Assembly (NCBI GenBank): GCA_963771985.1 | Contig: CAVYVO010000028.1 | Span: 372,001 to 436,000, forward strand | Length of the DNA: 64,000 nucleotides | Direction of reading: 5' to 3' | From: Trebonia sp963771985 | Lineage (GTDB): Bacteria > Actinomycetota > Actinomycetes > Streptosporangiales > Streptosporangiaceae | In this document: one piece after another, positions 24,944 through 33,377 of the stretch | Numbering within the stretch: the first letter of the stretch is position 1 | Layout: every line of letters starts with the position of its first letter | Notes under the pieces: model-generated | The model's input: only the letters and a program-made list of their open reading frames with translations | Databases searched by the model: none | Told to the model about the DNA's origin: nothing | Position numbers and translations under genes: made by a program

Positions 24944-24978
24944 GAGCGGGCAGGCCGTCTCCTGACGGCTGCCCGCTC
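24944..24978 (+). terminator. Hairpin terminator after ponA
   Basis: Six bases after the ponA stop lies GAGCGGGC, then a short segment and its complement GCCCGCTC, with an inner GCCGT/ACGGC extension, giving about 13 base pairs with one bulge and a six-base loop. There is no T run, as is usual in high-GC actinomycetes. It lies between convergent genes and may serve both. Confidence 0.75.
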
Positions 24979-25017
24979 TCATGCGCGCGCCTCATGCGCG
25001 CCTCGTGTCGCGTCCCG

Positions 25018-25203
25018 TCAGTCCCCGGTCTCGTCCACCACGGTCGCGTCCGGCGCGTTCGTCTGCACCGACTTGATGCCGTGCAGGGCCGATTCCTTGC
25101 TCTCGTAGTGCTGGCTGGTCGCGATAACCTGGCCGTTGCCCGCCAGCAGGTTGAAGTGATACTTGCCGGCTTCGCCCTTTTTCAGCACGAACTTACCGCT
25201 CAT
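25018..25203 (-). CDS. DUF1508 (YegP-like) small protein
   Basis: The 61-residue product (GKFVLKKGEAGKYHFNLLAG, GQVIATSQHYESKESALHGI, SVQTNAPDATVVD) is a single DUF1508 repeat. Such proteins fold as small alpha/beta units of unknown role. The ATG at 25203 fits the family start; the upstream extension is not conserved in type. It stands alone between ponA and the yqeY gene. Confidence 0.9.
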   Translation of the reverse strand: MSGKFVLKKGEAGKYHFNLLAGNGQVIATSQHYESKESALHGIKSVQTNAPDATVVDETGD

Positions 25204-25303
25204 CCGTCCCCCAACTTCGGGCCACGCCCCCGTGGCGGGCCTGTTACTGGTCCTCCCCGGCTGAGCGGGTCTTGACACCCGGGTCAGTTCGCGTCAGTCC
25301 GTG

Positions 25304-25768
25304 TCAGTTCGCGCCGGTGAGCTGGCGGCGGACTTCGGCGGCTACGCGCGCGCCGTCGGCACGGCCGGCCACCTGCGGGGTCACGGCCTTCATGACCTTC
25401 CCCATCCCCGGCATCCCGGCGGCACCGGTCTCGGCGATGGCCGCCGACACGATGCCGGCCAGCTCCTCGTCTGTCAGCTGCGCCGGAAGGTAGCCGGCCA
25501 GCACGTCACCCTCGGCCCGTTCGGCGGCCGCCTGGTCGGCCCGGCCGGCCGACTCGAACGCCTCGGCCGCCTCGCGCCGCTTCTTCGCCTCGCGGATCAG
25601 CACTTTGAGGATCTCCTCGTCCGACAGTTCCCGTGCGGTGTCGCCGGACACCTCCTCGTTCGTGATCGAGGTGAGCGCCATCCGCAACGTCCGGAGCCGG
25701 ACTTGGTCCCGTGCGCGCATCGCGGCGTTGAGGTCGGTGCGAAGCCGTTCCTTGAGTTCGCTCACCAT
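25304..25768 (-). CDS. GatB/YqeY domain protein
   Basis: The 154-residue product matches YqeY: LKERLRTDLNAAMRARDQVRLRTLRMALTSI, then EEILKVLIREAKKRREAAEAFESAGR, LAGYLPAQLTDEEL and GMPGMGKVMKAVTPQVAGRADG. The family resembles the tail domain of GatB and may bind tRNA, but its cellular role is unclear. It overlaps the stop of the upstream FemAB-like gene by seven bases, so the two are probably cotranscribed. Confidence 0.93.
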   Translation of the reverse strand: MVSELKERLRTDLNAAMRARDQVRLRTLRMALTSITNEEVSGDTARELSDEEILKVLIREAKKRREAAEAFESAGRADQAAAERAEGDVLAGYLPAQLTDEELAGIVSAAIAETGAAGMPGMGKVMKAVTPQVAGRADGARVAAEVRRQLTGAN

Positions 25769-26787
25769 GCTGAGGATAACGGACCCTTAAGATCGAGCTC
25801 ATAGTGATCGTAGGTGGCGCCGCCGGCTCCGAACGAGATCTTGAAGTGGTACAGGCCCTCATCGAGGAACCACCCCTCGCTGTGCGTGGAGATCCCGAAG
25901 TCGAAGTACCGGTAGCCGCCACGGCGAGCCAGCTCTATGCCGCGTTCCATTACCGGATCGGTGACGCAGGCCGCCCGGCCCTGGTCCGTCGTCGCCGTGT
26001 ACTGCATATGGAGGACCGGGCCGGCGGCGAACAGCACGGTGCCGCCTGCCAGCTCCCGGCCGACTCTGGCGGTAATCAGGATGATCTCATCAGGGAACCG
26101 GTCGTGCAGCAGCTGGATCTCGCTAGCCGAGTGCACCGGTGACGTGCTGTGCCGCTGAGCGAGGTTGGCCGCAAGGATGCCCCAGAACTCTTCGACGTCA
26201 TCCCAGTTCTCGTCCGTTGACACGCCCTTCGCCGCGGCCACCTTGCGCGACCGGATCCGCTGCTGGCTGACCCGGCCCCGGACGGACAGGCCTATCGTCG
26301 CGGAGAGGTCGCTTCGATCGTGGCGGGCCCCCAGCCGGAACAAGGCGTACAGGTCGTCATTCGCCGGTATCGAGTGGTAGATGGCCGGGACGGCCTTGTA
26401 TCGCAGCCGACGGTAGCCGAGCCGACGGTAGTGCTCCGCGATCTCCCGGAATGCCGCGATCATCGACGCGCCGCGGACCGAGCCGTCGTGGACGAGTCCG
26501 CCATAGGTGAGACCGGGATGACTGACGATCGTTTCCGGGTCCGCGGGGCTCACCGCCGCCGGGAACACCCCCGTAAGCCTGCCCCTCCGGTCGTACAGGC
26601 CAAGCGACCGGTCGGCGAAGCGGTCGCCATGGTAGGCCAGGAACCGGCGTGTGTGCAGAAATGTGCCATTGCACGACCGGCGGACGAGGGCGTCCCAGTC
26701 CGCCGCCTGTGCCGCCGTAAAACTCTGGACAGCCAGCGGTGTCGTGGCGTCGCGGTCGCCGGCCGGCGGACTCGTCACGGACGTCAT
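25762..26787 (-). CDS. FemAB-like/GNAT peptidyl- or aminoacyl-transferase
   Basis: The 341-residue protein has the tandem-GNAT pattern of the BioF2/FemAB-like (Acetyltransf_6) group: WDALVRRSCNGTFLHTRRFLAYHGDRF, LGLYDRRGRLTGVFPAA, HPGLTYGGLVHD, YHSIPANDDLYALFRLGA, then FPDEIILITARVGRELAGGTVLF and YRYFDFGISTHSEGWFLDEGLYHFKISFGAG. Such enzymes often occur in exopolysaccharide clusters. ATG at 26787 has GGAGGTG just upstream. It is divergent from the DegT gene, so it probably marks the left edge of the polysaccharide cluster. Confidence 0.8.
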   Translation of the reverse strand: MTSVTSPPAGDRDATTPLAVQSFTAAQAADWDALVRRSCNGTFLHTRRFLAYHGDRFADRSLGLYDRRGRLTGVFPAAVSPADPETIVSHPGLTYGGLVHDGSVRGASMIAAFREIAEHYRRLGYRRLRYKAVPAIYHSIPANDDLYALFRLGARHDRSDLSATIGLSVRGRVSQQRIRSRKVAAAKGVSTDENWDDVEEFWGILAANLAQRHSTSPVHSASEIQLLHDRFPDEIILITARVGRELAGGTVLFAAGPVLHMQYTATTDQGRAACVTDPVMERGIELARRGGYRYFDFGISTHSEGWFLDEGLYHFKISFGAGGATYDHYELDLKGPLSSAW

Positions 26788-27187
26788 CGTCACCTCCGTT
26801 ACCGGACGTCCGCCGAGCGGCGCCTCCGCATTTCTTCGCCCGCCGCGCTGAATTCCCGCTAACAGACGATTCAATATTCTTTTCCAACATTTTACATAAC
26901 TGGCGTCCGAGACGCCCGGAAGCACGATTCCAGCGTCCGCAATTCAGCTATTTCCATATACATAATGGGCTCTGAACTGCGTCAACGCCAACCCCAACGC
27001 GACTGATACCGACTACGGCAGATAGGGGATGCACTTATTAGCAGCTGCGAACTATGTTCACATTAAGCCGAGCATGCGCTACATAAGAGCGGGCTTGGAG
27101 GGCTCGGCCAGAAGATTTTAAGAATACATCAGCGCGGTCGCGGAGACCGTCGCAGTTGTGTTACGAAGCGGTGCAGGGAGCTAACGG
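26788..27187. other. Divergent AT-rich spacer, likely promoters of the polysaccharide cluster
   Basis: About 400 bases with no supported gene. The interval from about 26860 to 27130 is markedly AT-rich for this window, as expected for promoters facing both the FemAB-like and DegT genes. I cannot fix hexamers with confidence. Confidence 0.45.
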
Positions 27188-28336
27188 GTGGCGGACTGCG
27201 TGCTGAACGAGACTGTTCCGTTTACCGACCTGGCGGCGATGACACGCGACGTCCGCGCCGCCGTCGAGCGGGCATGGGCGAACCTGCTCGATTCGAGCAG
27301 GTTCGTGGGGGGTGAAGCGGTCGAGGAGTTCGAGCGGAGCTGGGCGTCCTACTGCGGCGTGCCGCACGCTGTCGGCGTCGGCAGCGGAACCGATGCCCTC
27401 CTCCTGGCCCTTATGGCATTGGACATCGGCGCGGGCGACGAGGTCATAGTGCCCGCCAACACGTTCGTCGCGTCTGTCGAAGCCGTGGTCCTCGCCGGGG
27501 CGACGCCAGTGTTCGCGGATGTGAGCCCCGATACTCTGCTGCTTACCCCCGCACAGCTCGAAGCGGCTATCACCCCACGGACAGCGGCGGTGATAGTCGT
27601 TCATCTTTACGGCCAGCTCCCCGACATGGACACGCTGACCCGCAGCACGAGCCAGGCGGGTATCGTCATGATCGAGGACGCGGCGCAAGCGCATGGCGCG
27701 CGGTGGCGCGGGCGGCCGGCCGGGTCGATAGGGCGAGTGGGCTGCTTCAGCTTCTACCCGGCGAAGAACCTCGGCGCGTTCGGCGATGGCGGCGCCGTCG
27801 TGACCGCGGACACCGCGCTGTCGCACCGGATCTGGAGCCTGCGCGACCACGGCCGCAGCCGGGGCTCCCACTATGATCACGAACTCGTCGGCATCAACAG
27901 TCGCCTCGACGGCATGCAGGCGGCGGTGCTGAGTGCCAAGCTTCCCTGGCTCGACGCCTGGACCGAGGCACGACGATCGATCGTGGCTCGCTACCGTGCC
28001 GCTCTCGACGGCGTGGCCGGACGCTTGATCGCCGACGAGCCCGGATCCCAGGGCGCCTACCACCTCGCCGTCGCCCGGATACCGGACCGGGCGCGGGTAA
28101 AGCGGGAACTCGCGGAGGCGGGAATCGAGACGCAGATCCACTACCCGGTTCCCTGTCACTGGCAGCCCCCGTACCGGCGCTTCGCGCGAGACCCGCTTCC
28201 GGTTGCCGAGGAAAGCGCCGGCGAGGTCCTCTCCCTGCCGATGTTCCCGCACATGAGCGCGGATCAGGTGACCCGCGTCTGCGAGGCGGTCAGCGAGGCG
28301 CAGACGGCAACTGACGGCGCGGTCTACCTCAGATAA
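27188..28336 (+). CDS. DegT/DnrJ/EryC1/StrS family sugar aminotransferase
   Basis: This PLP enzyme transfers an amino group to a keto sugar nucleotide. The 382-residue product shows VGSGTDALLLALMAL, EVIVPANTFVASVEAV, MIEDAAQAHGA (Asp164) and SFYPAKNLGAFGDGGAVV with the PLP Lys193, then RDHGRS and GINSRLDGMQAAVL. The start is GTG at 27188 after a GGGAG. It begins the plus-strand arm of the polysaccharide cluster and, with the Gfo/Idh oxidoreductase at 38186, suggests synthesis of an amino sugar. Confidence 0.93.
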   Translation: MADCVLNETVPFTDLAAMTRDVRAAVERAWANLLDSSRFVGGEAVEEFERSWASYCGVPHAVGVGSGTDALLLALMALDIGAGDEVIVPANTFVASVEAVVLAGATPVFADVSPDTLLLTPAQLEAAITPRTAAVIVVHLYGQLPDMDTLTRSTSQAGIVMIEDAAQAHGARWRGRPAGSIGRVGCFSFYPAKNLGAFGDGGAVVTADTALSHRIWSLRDHGRSRGSHYDHELVGINSRLDGMQAAVLSAKLPWLDAWTEARRSIVARYRAALDGVAGRLIADEPGSQGAYHLAVARIPDRARVKRELAEAGIETQIHYPVPCHWQPPYRRFARDPLPVAEESAGEVLSLPMFPHMSADQVTRVCEAVSEAQTATDGAVYLR

Positions 28337-28509
28337 CGTAGCTGGCCCTCGCCATTGAGGGATTACGCGCGCGAACCACGTGGGCCAGACTCTGGCTGTG
28401 GCCAGTCGGTCGCAGCCCTCAGGGGTTTCGGCCAGACCACGTTCCCGGCCCGCCACGGAACACGCGAGGAGCTCCGAGAAGACATGCCGGAGTCCAGGAC
28501 GGTCAGGCC

Positions 28510-29340
28510 ATGAACAGGATCGAGCGAGCGGTGGACGAGCTCGACCCGCGGTTGAGCGTCCTGCTCCGCGCCCTGAAGATGCGGTGGCGGAACGACCTCG
28601 CCAGGCGGCTGATCCAGAGCACGGTCCAGGCCGGCGATGTCACCGTCGACGTCGGAGCCAATCGCGGAGTTTATACGTACCTTATGTCGGTGACGGTCGG
28701 CCGCGACGGACGAGTCCACGCCGTCGAGCCGTTTCCGGGTAACGGCGGCCGGCTGCGGGCCGTAGCACGCTGGCGCGGCAACATCGTCGTACATCCGGTC
28801 GCCGTGTCGGACCGGCCGGGCGAGGAGATGCTCCGGGTCCCCGTTCACGATGGTCACCCCATCGACGAACTGGCCACCCTCGAGCCGAACCGGCCATGGA
28901 CTCAGGAAAACTACGTGGTGCCGGTCCGCACCCTCGATGACCTCCTCAAGGGCGAGCGTCGGGTGTCATTCCTCAAGTGCGACGTAGAAGGACATGAACA
29001 GCGGGTCTTCCTGGGCGCGGCAGAGGTCATCGAGCGCGACCAGCCCATTGTCCTGGCTGAGATAGAACAGCGACATCGCGAGGACTGCATAGATATCACA
29101 TTTGAATTTTTTGTTCACTCAGGTTACAGCGCATGGTTCATGGCCGAGGACGGGCTGCATCCGCTGGCAGAATTCGACCTCGGCCGCGATCAGCTTCGCT
29201 TTGTGAAGGAACAGCTTGTCCCGTACGCGATGCCAGCCGGCTACCTCAACAACTTCGCGTTCTGGCCGCCGGGAACTAGCCCGCCGCCTTGGGCACTAGG
29301 GAACAGCGTCCGTGATGCTCGCCGGAAGCAAACCAGTTGA
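28510..29340 (+). CDS. FkbM family SAM-dependent methyltransferase
   Basis: The 276-residue product has the SAM-binding motif VDVGANRGVYTYLM, VHAVEPFPGN and the FkbM signature VSFLKCDVEGHEQRVFLGAAEVI. FkbM enzymes O-methylate sugars or natural products, so this one probably modifies a residue of the polysaccharide. The C-terminal 30 residues are Pro-rich. It follows the DegT gene by 173 bases on the same strand and its TGA overlaps a TTG in the frame discussed for the next gene. Confidence 0.9.
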   Translation: MNRIERAVDELDPRLSVLLRALKMRWRNDLARRLIQSTVQAGDVTVDVGANRGVYTYLMSVTVGRDGRVHAVEPFPGNGGRLRAVARWRGNIVVHPVAVSDRPGEEMLRVPVHDGHPIDELATLEPNRPWTQENYVVPVRTLDDLLKGERRVSFLKCDVEGHEQRVFLGAAEVIERDQPIVLAEIEQRHREDCIDITFEFFVHSGYSAWFMAEDGLHPLAEFDLGRDQLRFVKEQLVPYAMPAGYLNNFAFWPPGTSPPPWALGNSVRDARRKQTS

Positions 29341-29397
29341 CCGACATCCCAAGGACCGTCATGAGGCTGGCAGCTGCAGGCCAGCGCCGGCTGCGTC

Positions 29398-30198
29398 GTG
29401 CTGGCGGCCCTCCTGCTGATCAGTGCCATGGCCGGTGGTGTGATCGGGTACTCTCTGGCGCCGCGAGCAGCGAGCAACCCGCCGGTGAGCGACCCCGTTT
29501 ATTTCCACACCCTCCCGCCCGGCGCCACACTGCCCTCAGGAGCATCGTGCGCCCGCATGGTGCAGGCATCGCCGAGCCCCGAGAACCGGCCAGCCAACGA
29601 GCCGTTCAACGCCACCGTCGGGCAGGAAGTGGGCCCGGGGCTGTTCCCCGCTGGCGACAGCCCCCAAGTCCATACGCTCGCATACCGGGTCGACGGCGAC
29701 TTCACCGGCACCACCGAGGACATCCTTCGCTGGGCCGCCTGCAAGTGGGGCATCGACCAGGACATCGTTTTCGCCCAGGCCGCGGTGGAGAGCTGGTGGA
29801 ATCAGACCCAGCTCGGCGACTGGCGGAGTGCGGCCGGGTTTTGCGCCCCTGGCCACGGGCTATCGGCGGACGGCAGGTCCGGGCTATGCCCCGCGAGCTA
29901 CGGAATCCTTCAGACCAAGTACATATACGAGAAGCTGGCCTGGCCAGCCATCAGAGCTTCGACGGCGATGAACGTGGATGTCACCTACGCCATCTGGCGG
30001 TCATGCTACGACGGTTACGAGGTGTGGCTGAACGATCAGCCCCGCGGGGAGCAGTACCACGCCGGCGATGTGTGGGGCTGCATAGGCCGCTGGTCCTCGG
30101 GGAGCTGGTATACACCAGAAGCCAACCAGTACATCGCTCGAGTCAGGGCATACTTGCGCGAGCAGGTCTGGACAAAGCAGGACTTCAACGGCACTTGA
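29398..30198 (+). CDS. Exported lysozyme-like (SLT-type) protein
   Basis: The 266-residue product starts with a hydrophobic export segment (VLAALLLISAMAGGVIGYSL) and contains a lysozyme-like core, FAQAAVESWWNQTQLGDW with a candidate catalytic Glu, then PASYGILQTKYIYEKLAWPAIRASTAMNVDVTYAIWRSCYDGYEVWL. Six Cys could form disulfides. It is probably a secreted or tethered glycosidase or lyase acting on the wall or the polymer. The start at GTG 29398 is not secure: a normal signal peptide would have basic residues first, and these occur in another frame just upstream (see findings). It overlaps the convergent GT4 gene by 14 bases. Confidence 0.65.
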   Translation: MLAALLLISAMAGGVIGYSLAPRAASNPPVSDPVYFHTLPPGATLPSGASCARMVQASPSPENRPANEPFNATVGQEVGPGLFPAGDSPQVHTLAYRVDGDFTGTTEDILRWAACKWGIDQDIVFAQAAVESWWNQTQLGDWRSAAGFCAPGHGLSADGRSGLCPASYGILQTKYIYEKLAWPAIRASTAMNVDVTYAIWRSCYDGYEVWLNDQPRGEQYHAGDVWGCIGRWSSGSWYTPEANQYIARVRAYLREQVWTKQDFNGT

Positions 30199-31432
30199 TT
30201 AGCGTGCTGTCCCCGAGGGCGGCGGCGAAGGCGCTGAGGTAAACCGGGCGCTGAGTGTCCCAGCCATTCCTGAGGAGGGCGAGTCTCCCGTTGGCCGCGA
30301 GCTTCGCCCTGCGCTCGGGATCAGAACGCAGCCGCCGGATGGCAGCCGCCAACTGACGCGCATCACCGGGCTCGAAATACTCCATCACGTCATCGTCGTA
30401 AGTCTCCGCGGTCGCCCGGAGCCGGCTGGCGATCACGGGGAGTCCGAACATCCAGTAGTCGACCATCTTGTTGGTATGAACGAGATTGGAGTACGGGGAT
30501 GACTTCTGTGCGACGATCCCGGCATCTGCCGAATGAAGGATGTCGTTGAGACATGAGGGGCTCACCCATCCTTCGAACCGAACCACGTCTTCCGCCCCGT
30601 TGTCAGCGACCATCTTGGGCACCCGGCCGCTCAGCGACCCGCGACCGGTGATGACAACTCGCAGGTCCGGCATCTCGTCGCGCAGCAGGCGCGCGGCCTC
30701 GATGATCGTATCGTGCCCGTACCGGTCTTCGATCGTGCCATGGCAGACAGCGGTGAACTCGGATTTCACCGCTGCCGGGCCAGGCGACCAGTCCGCGAGC
30801 ATCGTCCTGGGATCCGCGCCATTCAGCACTACTGTGATGCGATCTGGCTCGGCGCCCCGCTCGACATACCGTTGCTTAAGCTGATCTGTCACCGTGATCG
30901 TGTGGTCAGCGAACCGGATCGACCACTGTTCGAGACGGACCAGCAGATCGGTAATCCAGCCCGGCCCGAACAGTGTTTCGGCCAGCTCGGGCGTGGGCTC
31001 GCGCAGATACGCCACGGTCCGGCTGCCCAGCAGTTTCGGCACTAGCGCCGCGAATACCAGGAAGTCTGGCATCGAACTTGCCTGAATCACGTGGTACGGC
31101 CGGCGAATGTGCCGGGCCGCGAGGATCAGGGCCGCGAGCATGAAGAAGCGGCCATAGTCGACGGCGTAGCGAGCCTTGCTGCCGCCCCTGCGCCGACTCG
31201 ACGGCAGGCTGATGACCGTCACACCGTTCACGACCGCGTGACGCGGACGGCCGTCCCCCTCCATGAGGATCACCTCAACGTCGAAGCCAGCGCCGGATAG
31301 CGCCTCGGCCTCACGCCGCACCGTGGATTCGTAGATGTCGGTCTGGCGGAGAATGCACGCGCGGCGCCGCCCGTCCGCGCCCGTCGGCAGAGCCTGGCCT
31401 TTCCAGCTTCGCCGCAGTCTCATAGGCAACAT
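30185..31432 (-). CDS. GT4-type glycosyltransferase
   Basis: The 415-residue protein is a two-domain GT-B enzyme: VRREAEALSGAGFDVEVILMEGDG at the N-terminal domain, VIQASSMPDFLVFAALVP, then the GT4 domain with ITVVLNGADPRTM, AVCHGTIEDRYGHDTIIEAARLL, LRVVITGRGSL and KMVDYWMFGLPVIASRL, which holds the nucleotide-sugar-binding region. The donor and acceptor are unknown. It lies in the minus-strand arm of the cluster, 29 bases after the sugar transferase gene. Confidence 0.92.
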   Translation of the reverse strand: MLPMRLRRSWKGQALPTGADGRRRACILRQTDIYESTVRREAEALSGAGFDVEVILMEGDGRPRHAVVNGVTVISLPSSRRRGGSKARYAVDYGRFFMLAALILAARHIRRPYHVIQASSMPDFLVFAALVPKLLGSRTVAYLREPTPELAETLFGPGWITDLLVRLEQWSIRFADHTITVTDQLKQRYVERGAEPDRITVVLNGADPRTMLADWSPGPAAVKSEFTAVCHGTIEDRYGHDTIIEAARLLRDEMPDLRVVITGRGSLSGRVPKMVADNGAEDVVRFEGWVSPSCLNDILHSADAGIVAQKSSPYSNLVHTNKMVDYWMFGLPVIASRLRATAETYDDDVMEYFEPGDARQLAAAIRRLRSDPERRAKLAANGRLALLRNGWDTQRPVYLSAFAAALGDSTLIKCR

Positions 31433-31461
31433 GGAGGCCCCTCAGGACAAGCAGTACGTTT

Positions 31462-32172
31462 CTACGCGGCGCCGCCACGCAGGACGGCCGACAGGGTACG
31501 CATCAGGATCCGCAGGTCCAAACCGAGGCTGCGCCGCTGAACGTACTCAGCGTCGAGGTCAATTGACTCTCCGACCGACAGCCTGCCGCGGCCGCTAACC
31601 TGCCATAGGCCCGTCATGCCGGGCTTAACCTCGAACCGGCGGGTATAGGCCGGGTACGTGAGAGGCCATAGCTCCGCCTCCCACGGCAGTACAGGTCTAG
31701 GTCCGACCAGTGACATCTCCCCTTTGAGAACGTTGAACAACTGGGGCAGTTCGTCCAGGCTCGTCCGGCGGAGCCACGCGCCGGGCGGCGTGACCCGGGG
31801 ATCCGCCTCCAGTTTGAGGAGCCCGCGCGGCCCTGTCGCGGGTATCGGGTCACCCGCGGCAAGGCTGGCGACGTAGTCACGATGCACTTGGTCGCTGGCG
31901 TCGCAGTACATCGTGCGCAGCTTCAGCATGGTGAATGGTCGCTTGTCACGGCCGAGTCGTTCCTGGCGAAACAGGGCAGGGCCAGGTGAGGTCCACTTCG
32001 TCAGCACGCACAGCGTGGCAAGCAATGGCGTCAAGGTCGCAATAGCGGCCAGCGAAATGATGACGTCCAGCGCGCGCTTTGCCAATTCGTATCCAAGCTT
32101 GTGCGGCGGCCATCGTTGATGGTGCTGCGGCAAGCGACGGCTGCCCGAAAGTTCCGTCCTGCTATTTCTCAT
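31462..32172 (-). CDS. Undecaprenyl-phosphate sugar phosphotransferase (initiating sugar transferase)
   Basis: This enzyme starts repeat-unit assembly by moving a sugar-1-phosphate onto the lipid carrier. The 236-residue product is the monotopic core of the WbaP/WcaJ/ExoY family: KRALDVIISLAAIATLTPLLATLCV membrane hairpin, GPALFRQERLGRDKRPFTMLKLRTM, RVTPPGAWLRRTSLDELPQLFNVLKGEMSLVGPRPVLP and FEVKPGMTGLWQVSGRG. The N-terminal multi-spanning domain of WbaP is absent. It is the best functional marker that this region makes an exported polysaccharide. Confidence 0.95.
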   Translation of the reverse strand: MRNSRTELSGSRRLPQHHQRWPPHKLGYELAKRALDVIISLAAIATLTPLLATLCVLTKWTSPGPALFRQERLGRDKRPFTMLKLRTMYCDASDQVHRDYVASLAAGDPIPATGPRGLLKLEADPRVTPPGAWLRRTSLDELPQLFNVLKGEMSLVGPRPVLPWEAELWPLTYPAYTRRFEVKPGMTGLWQVSGRGRLSVGESIDLDAEYVQRRSLGLDLRILMRTLSAVLRGGAA

Positions 32173-32347
32173 CTACCCGCGGCTATCTAGGTGGCTGACG
32201 ATCGACCGTACGCCAGCGGCATAATGGCCATACGGTTTCGTAACAGACCCCGCGCTACTGAACATAGAACGGGCGCCGATCCGGCGCAGCCCTCATCTGA
32301 CGTAGCGATGATCGGCATAGTGGGGTAAGCAGCACCGCAGGTCAGCC

Positions 32348-33373
32348 TCATGACTGTGGCACCGAATTCGTGTCTCCTGAGCCGAGAGTTGCGATCATGA
32401 GTGCCTTGATTGTGTGCATTCTGTTTTCCGCTTGATCGAACACTACGGAGGCCGGTGACTCAAATACCTCTTCGGTCACTTCGAGGGCCGCTACACCGAA
32501 TCTATCGTAGACTTCACGGCCAACACTGGTTTGGGTGTCGTGCAACGATGGCAGCGGGTGCATAAACTTGACGTCTGGGTTCCCGGCGGCTTCCATAACT
32601 TTTGCATTCACCTGGTATGGAAGCAGCTGGCTAATTCGGTATTCCCATACCGTCGGCGGGGCGGTCGTTCTCAGCCAGATGTCGGTGTAGATGAAGTCGG
32701 CACCAGCCGCGCCGACGGCGACTTCAGTGGTCACGGTCAGCCTGGCCCCGGATCTGGCTGCGAGAGCGTGCGCTATGGCCTGGACCTCTTGTGACGGCGG
32801 CAGCGTGTCTGGAGCACAGATCCGCAGGTCAAGCCCGAGCAACGCTGCTGTCACGAGCAGTGAGCCAGCGGCGGAGCCGTCTCCGAGGTAACAGCAGGAC
32901 ACCGTGGTGAGCGGCTTCGCGGAGTGGTCGCGCATAGTCAGGACATCGGCGAGCATCTGCGTCGGATGCCAGGCATCGGTAAGGCCGTTCCATACCGGCA
33001 CTCCCGCATAAGCGCCCAGGAGTTCCACGGCGTCCTGGGAAGGTCCGCGGTACTCGATCCCGTCGAACATGCGGCCAAGGACGCGCGCCGTGTCCTTGAC
33101 CGATTCCTTGCGGCCGAGATGAGCGTCCCCCGGGCCCAGGTAGGTGACGTGCCCGCCCTCGTCGTGCGCGGCAACTTCGAACGCCGAGCGTGTGCGAGTG
33201 GATGACTTCTCAAACACAAGGGCGATGTTTTTCCCCGCGAGCCGACTGTGCCGCACGCCGGACCGCTTCTGCTGGCGGAGGCGGCCGGCCATGTCCACTA
33301 GGTACAGGAATTCGTCGCAGGTGAGGTCGGTCTCTCTTAGCAGACTGCGCCCACGGAGATCCATCGAGATCAC
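32348..33373 (-). CDS. Ornithine carbamoyltransferase-like protein with altered acceptor-site motifs
   Basis: The 341-residue protein aligns by eye along its length with E. coli-type ornithine carbamoyltransferase. It keeps the carbamoyl-phosphate motif SSTRTR (57-62), DAWHPTQMLAD (His136-Gln139) and the C-terminal ESPASVVFDQAENRMHTIKA. The two ornithine-side motifs differ: after GADFIYTDIW the usual SMG reads RTT (235-237), and the HCLP loop reads HPLP (272-275), losing the conserved Cys. It probably still binds carbamoyl phosphate but may use another amine. It sits inside the polysaccharide cluster, four bases after the Wzz-like stop, not with arg genes, so I do not name it argF. Confidence 0.88.
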   Translation of the reverse strand: MISMDLRGRSLLRETDLTCDEFLYLVDMAGRLRQQKRSGVRHSRLAGKNIALVFEKSSTRTRSAFEVAAHDEGGHVTYLGPGDAHLGRKESVKDTARVLGRMFDGIEYRGPSQDAVELLGAYAGVPVWNGLTDAWHPTQMLADVLTMRDHSAKPLTTVSCCYLGDGSAAGSLLVTAALLGLDLRICAPDTLPPSQEVQAIAHALAARSGARLTVTTEVAVGAAGADFIYTDIWLRTTAPPTVWEYRISQLLPYQVNAKVMEAAGNPDVKFMHPLPSLHDTQTSVGREVYDRFGVAALEVTEEVFESPASVVFDQAENRMHTIKALMIATLGSGDTNSVPQS

Positions 33374-33377
33374 CTGA

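Noticed and set aside
32348..33373. Naming the carbamoyltransferase argF
   Set aside because: The acceptor-side motifs SMG and HCLP are replaced and the gene is not with arginine genes.
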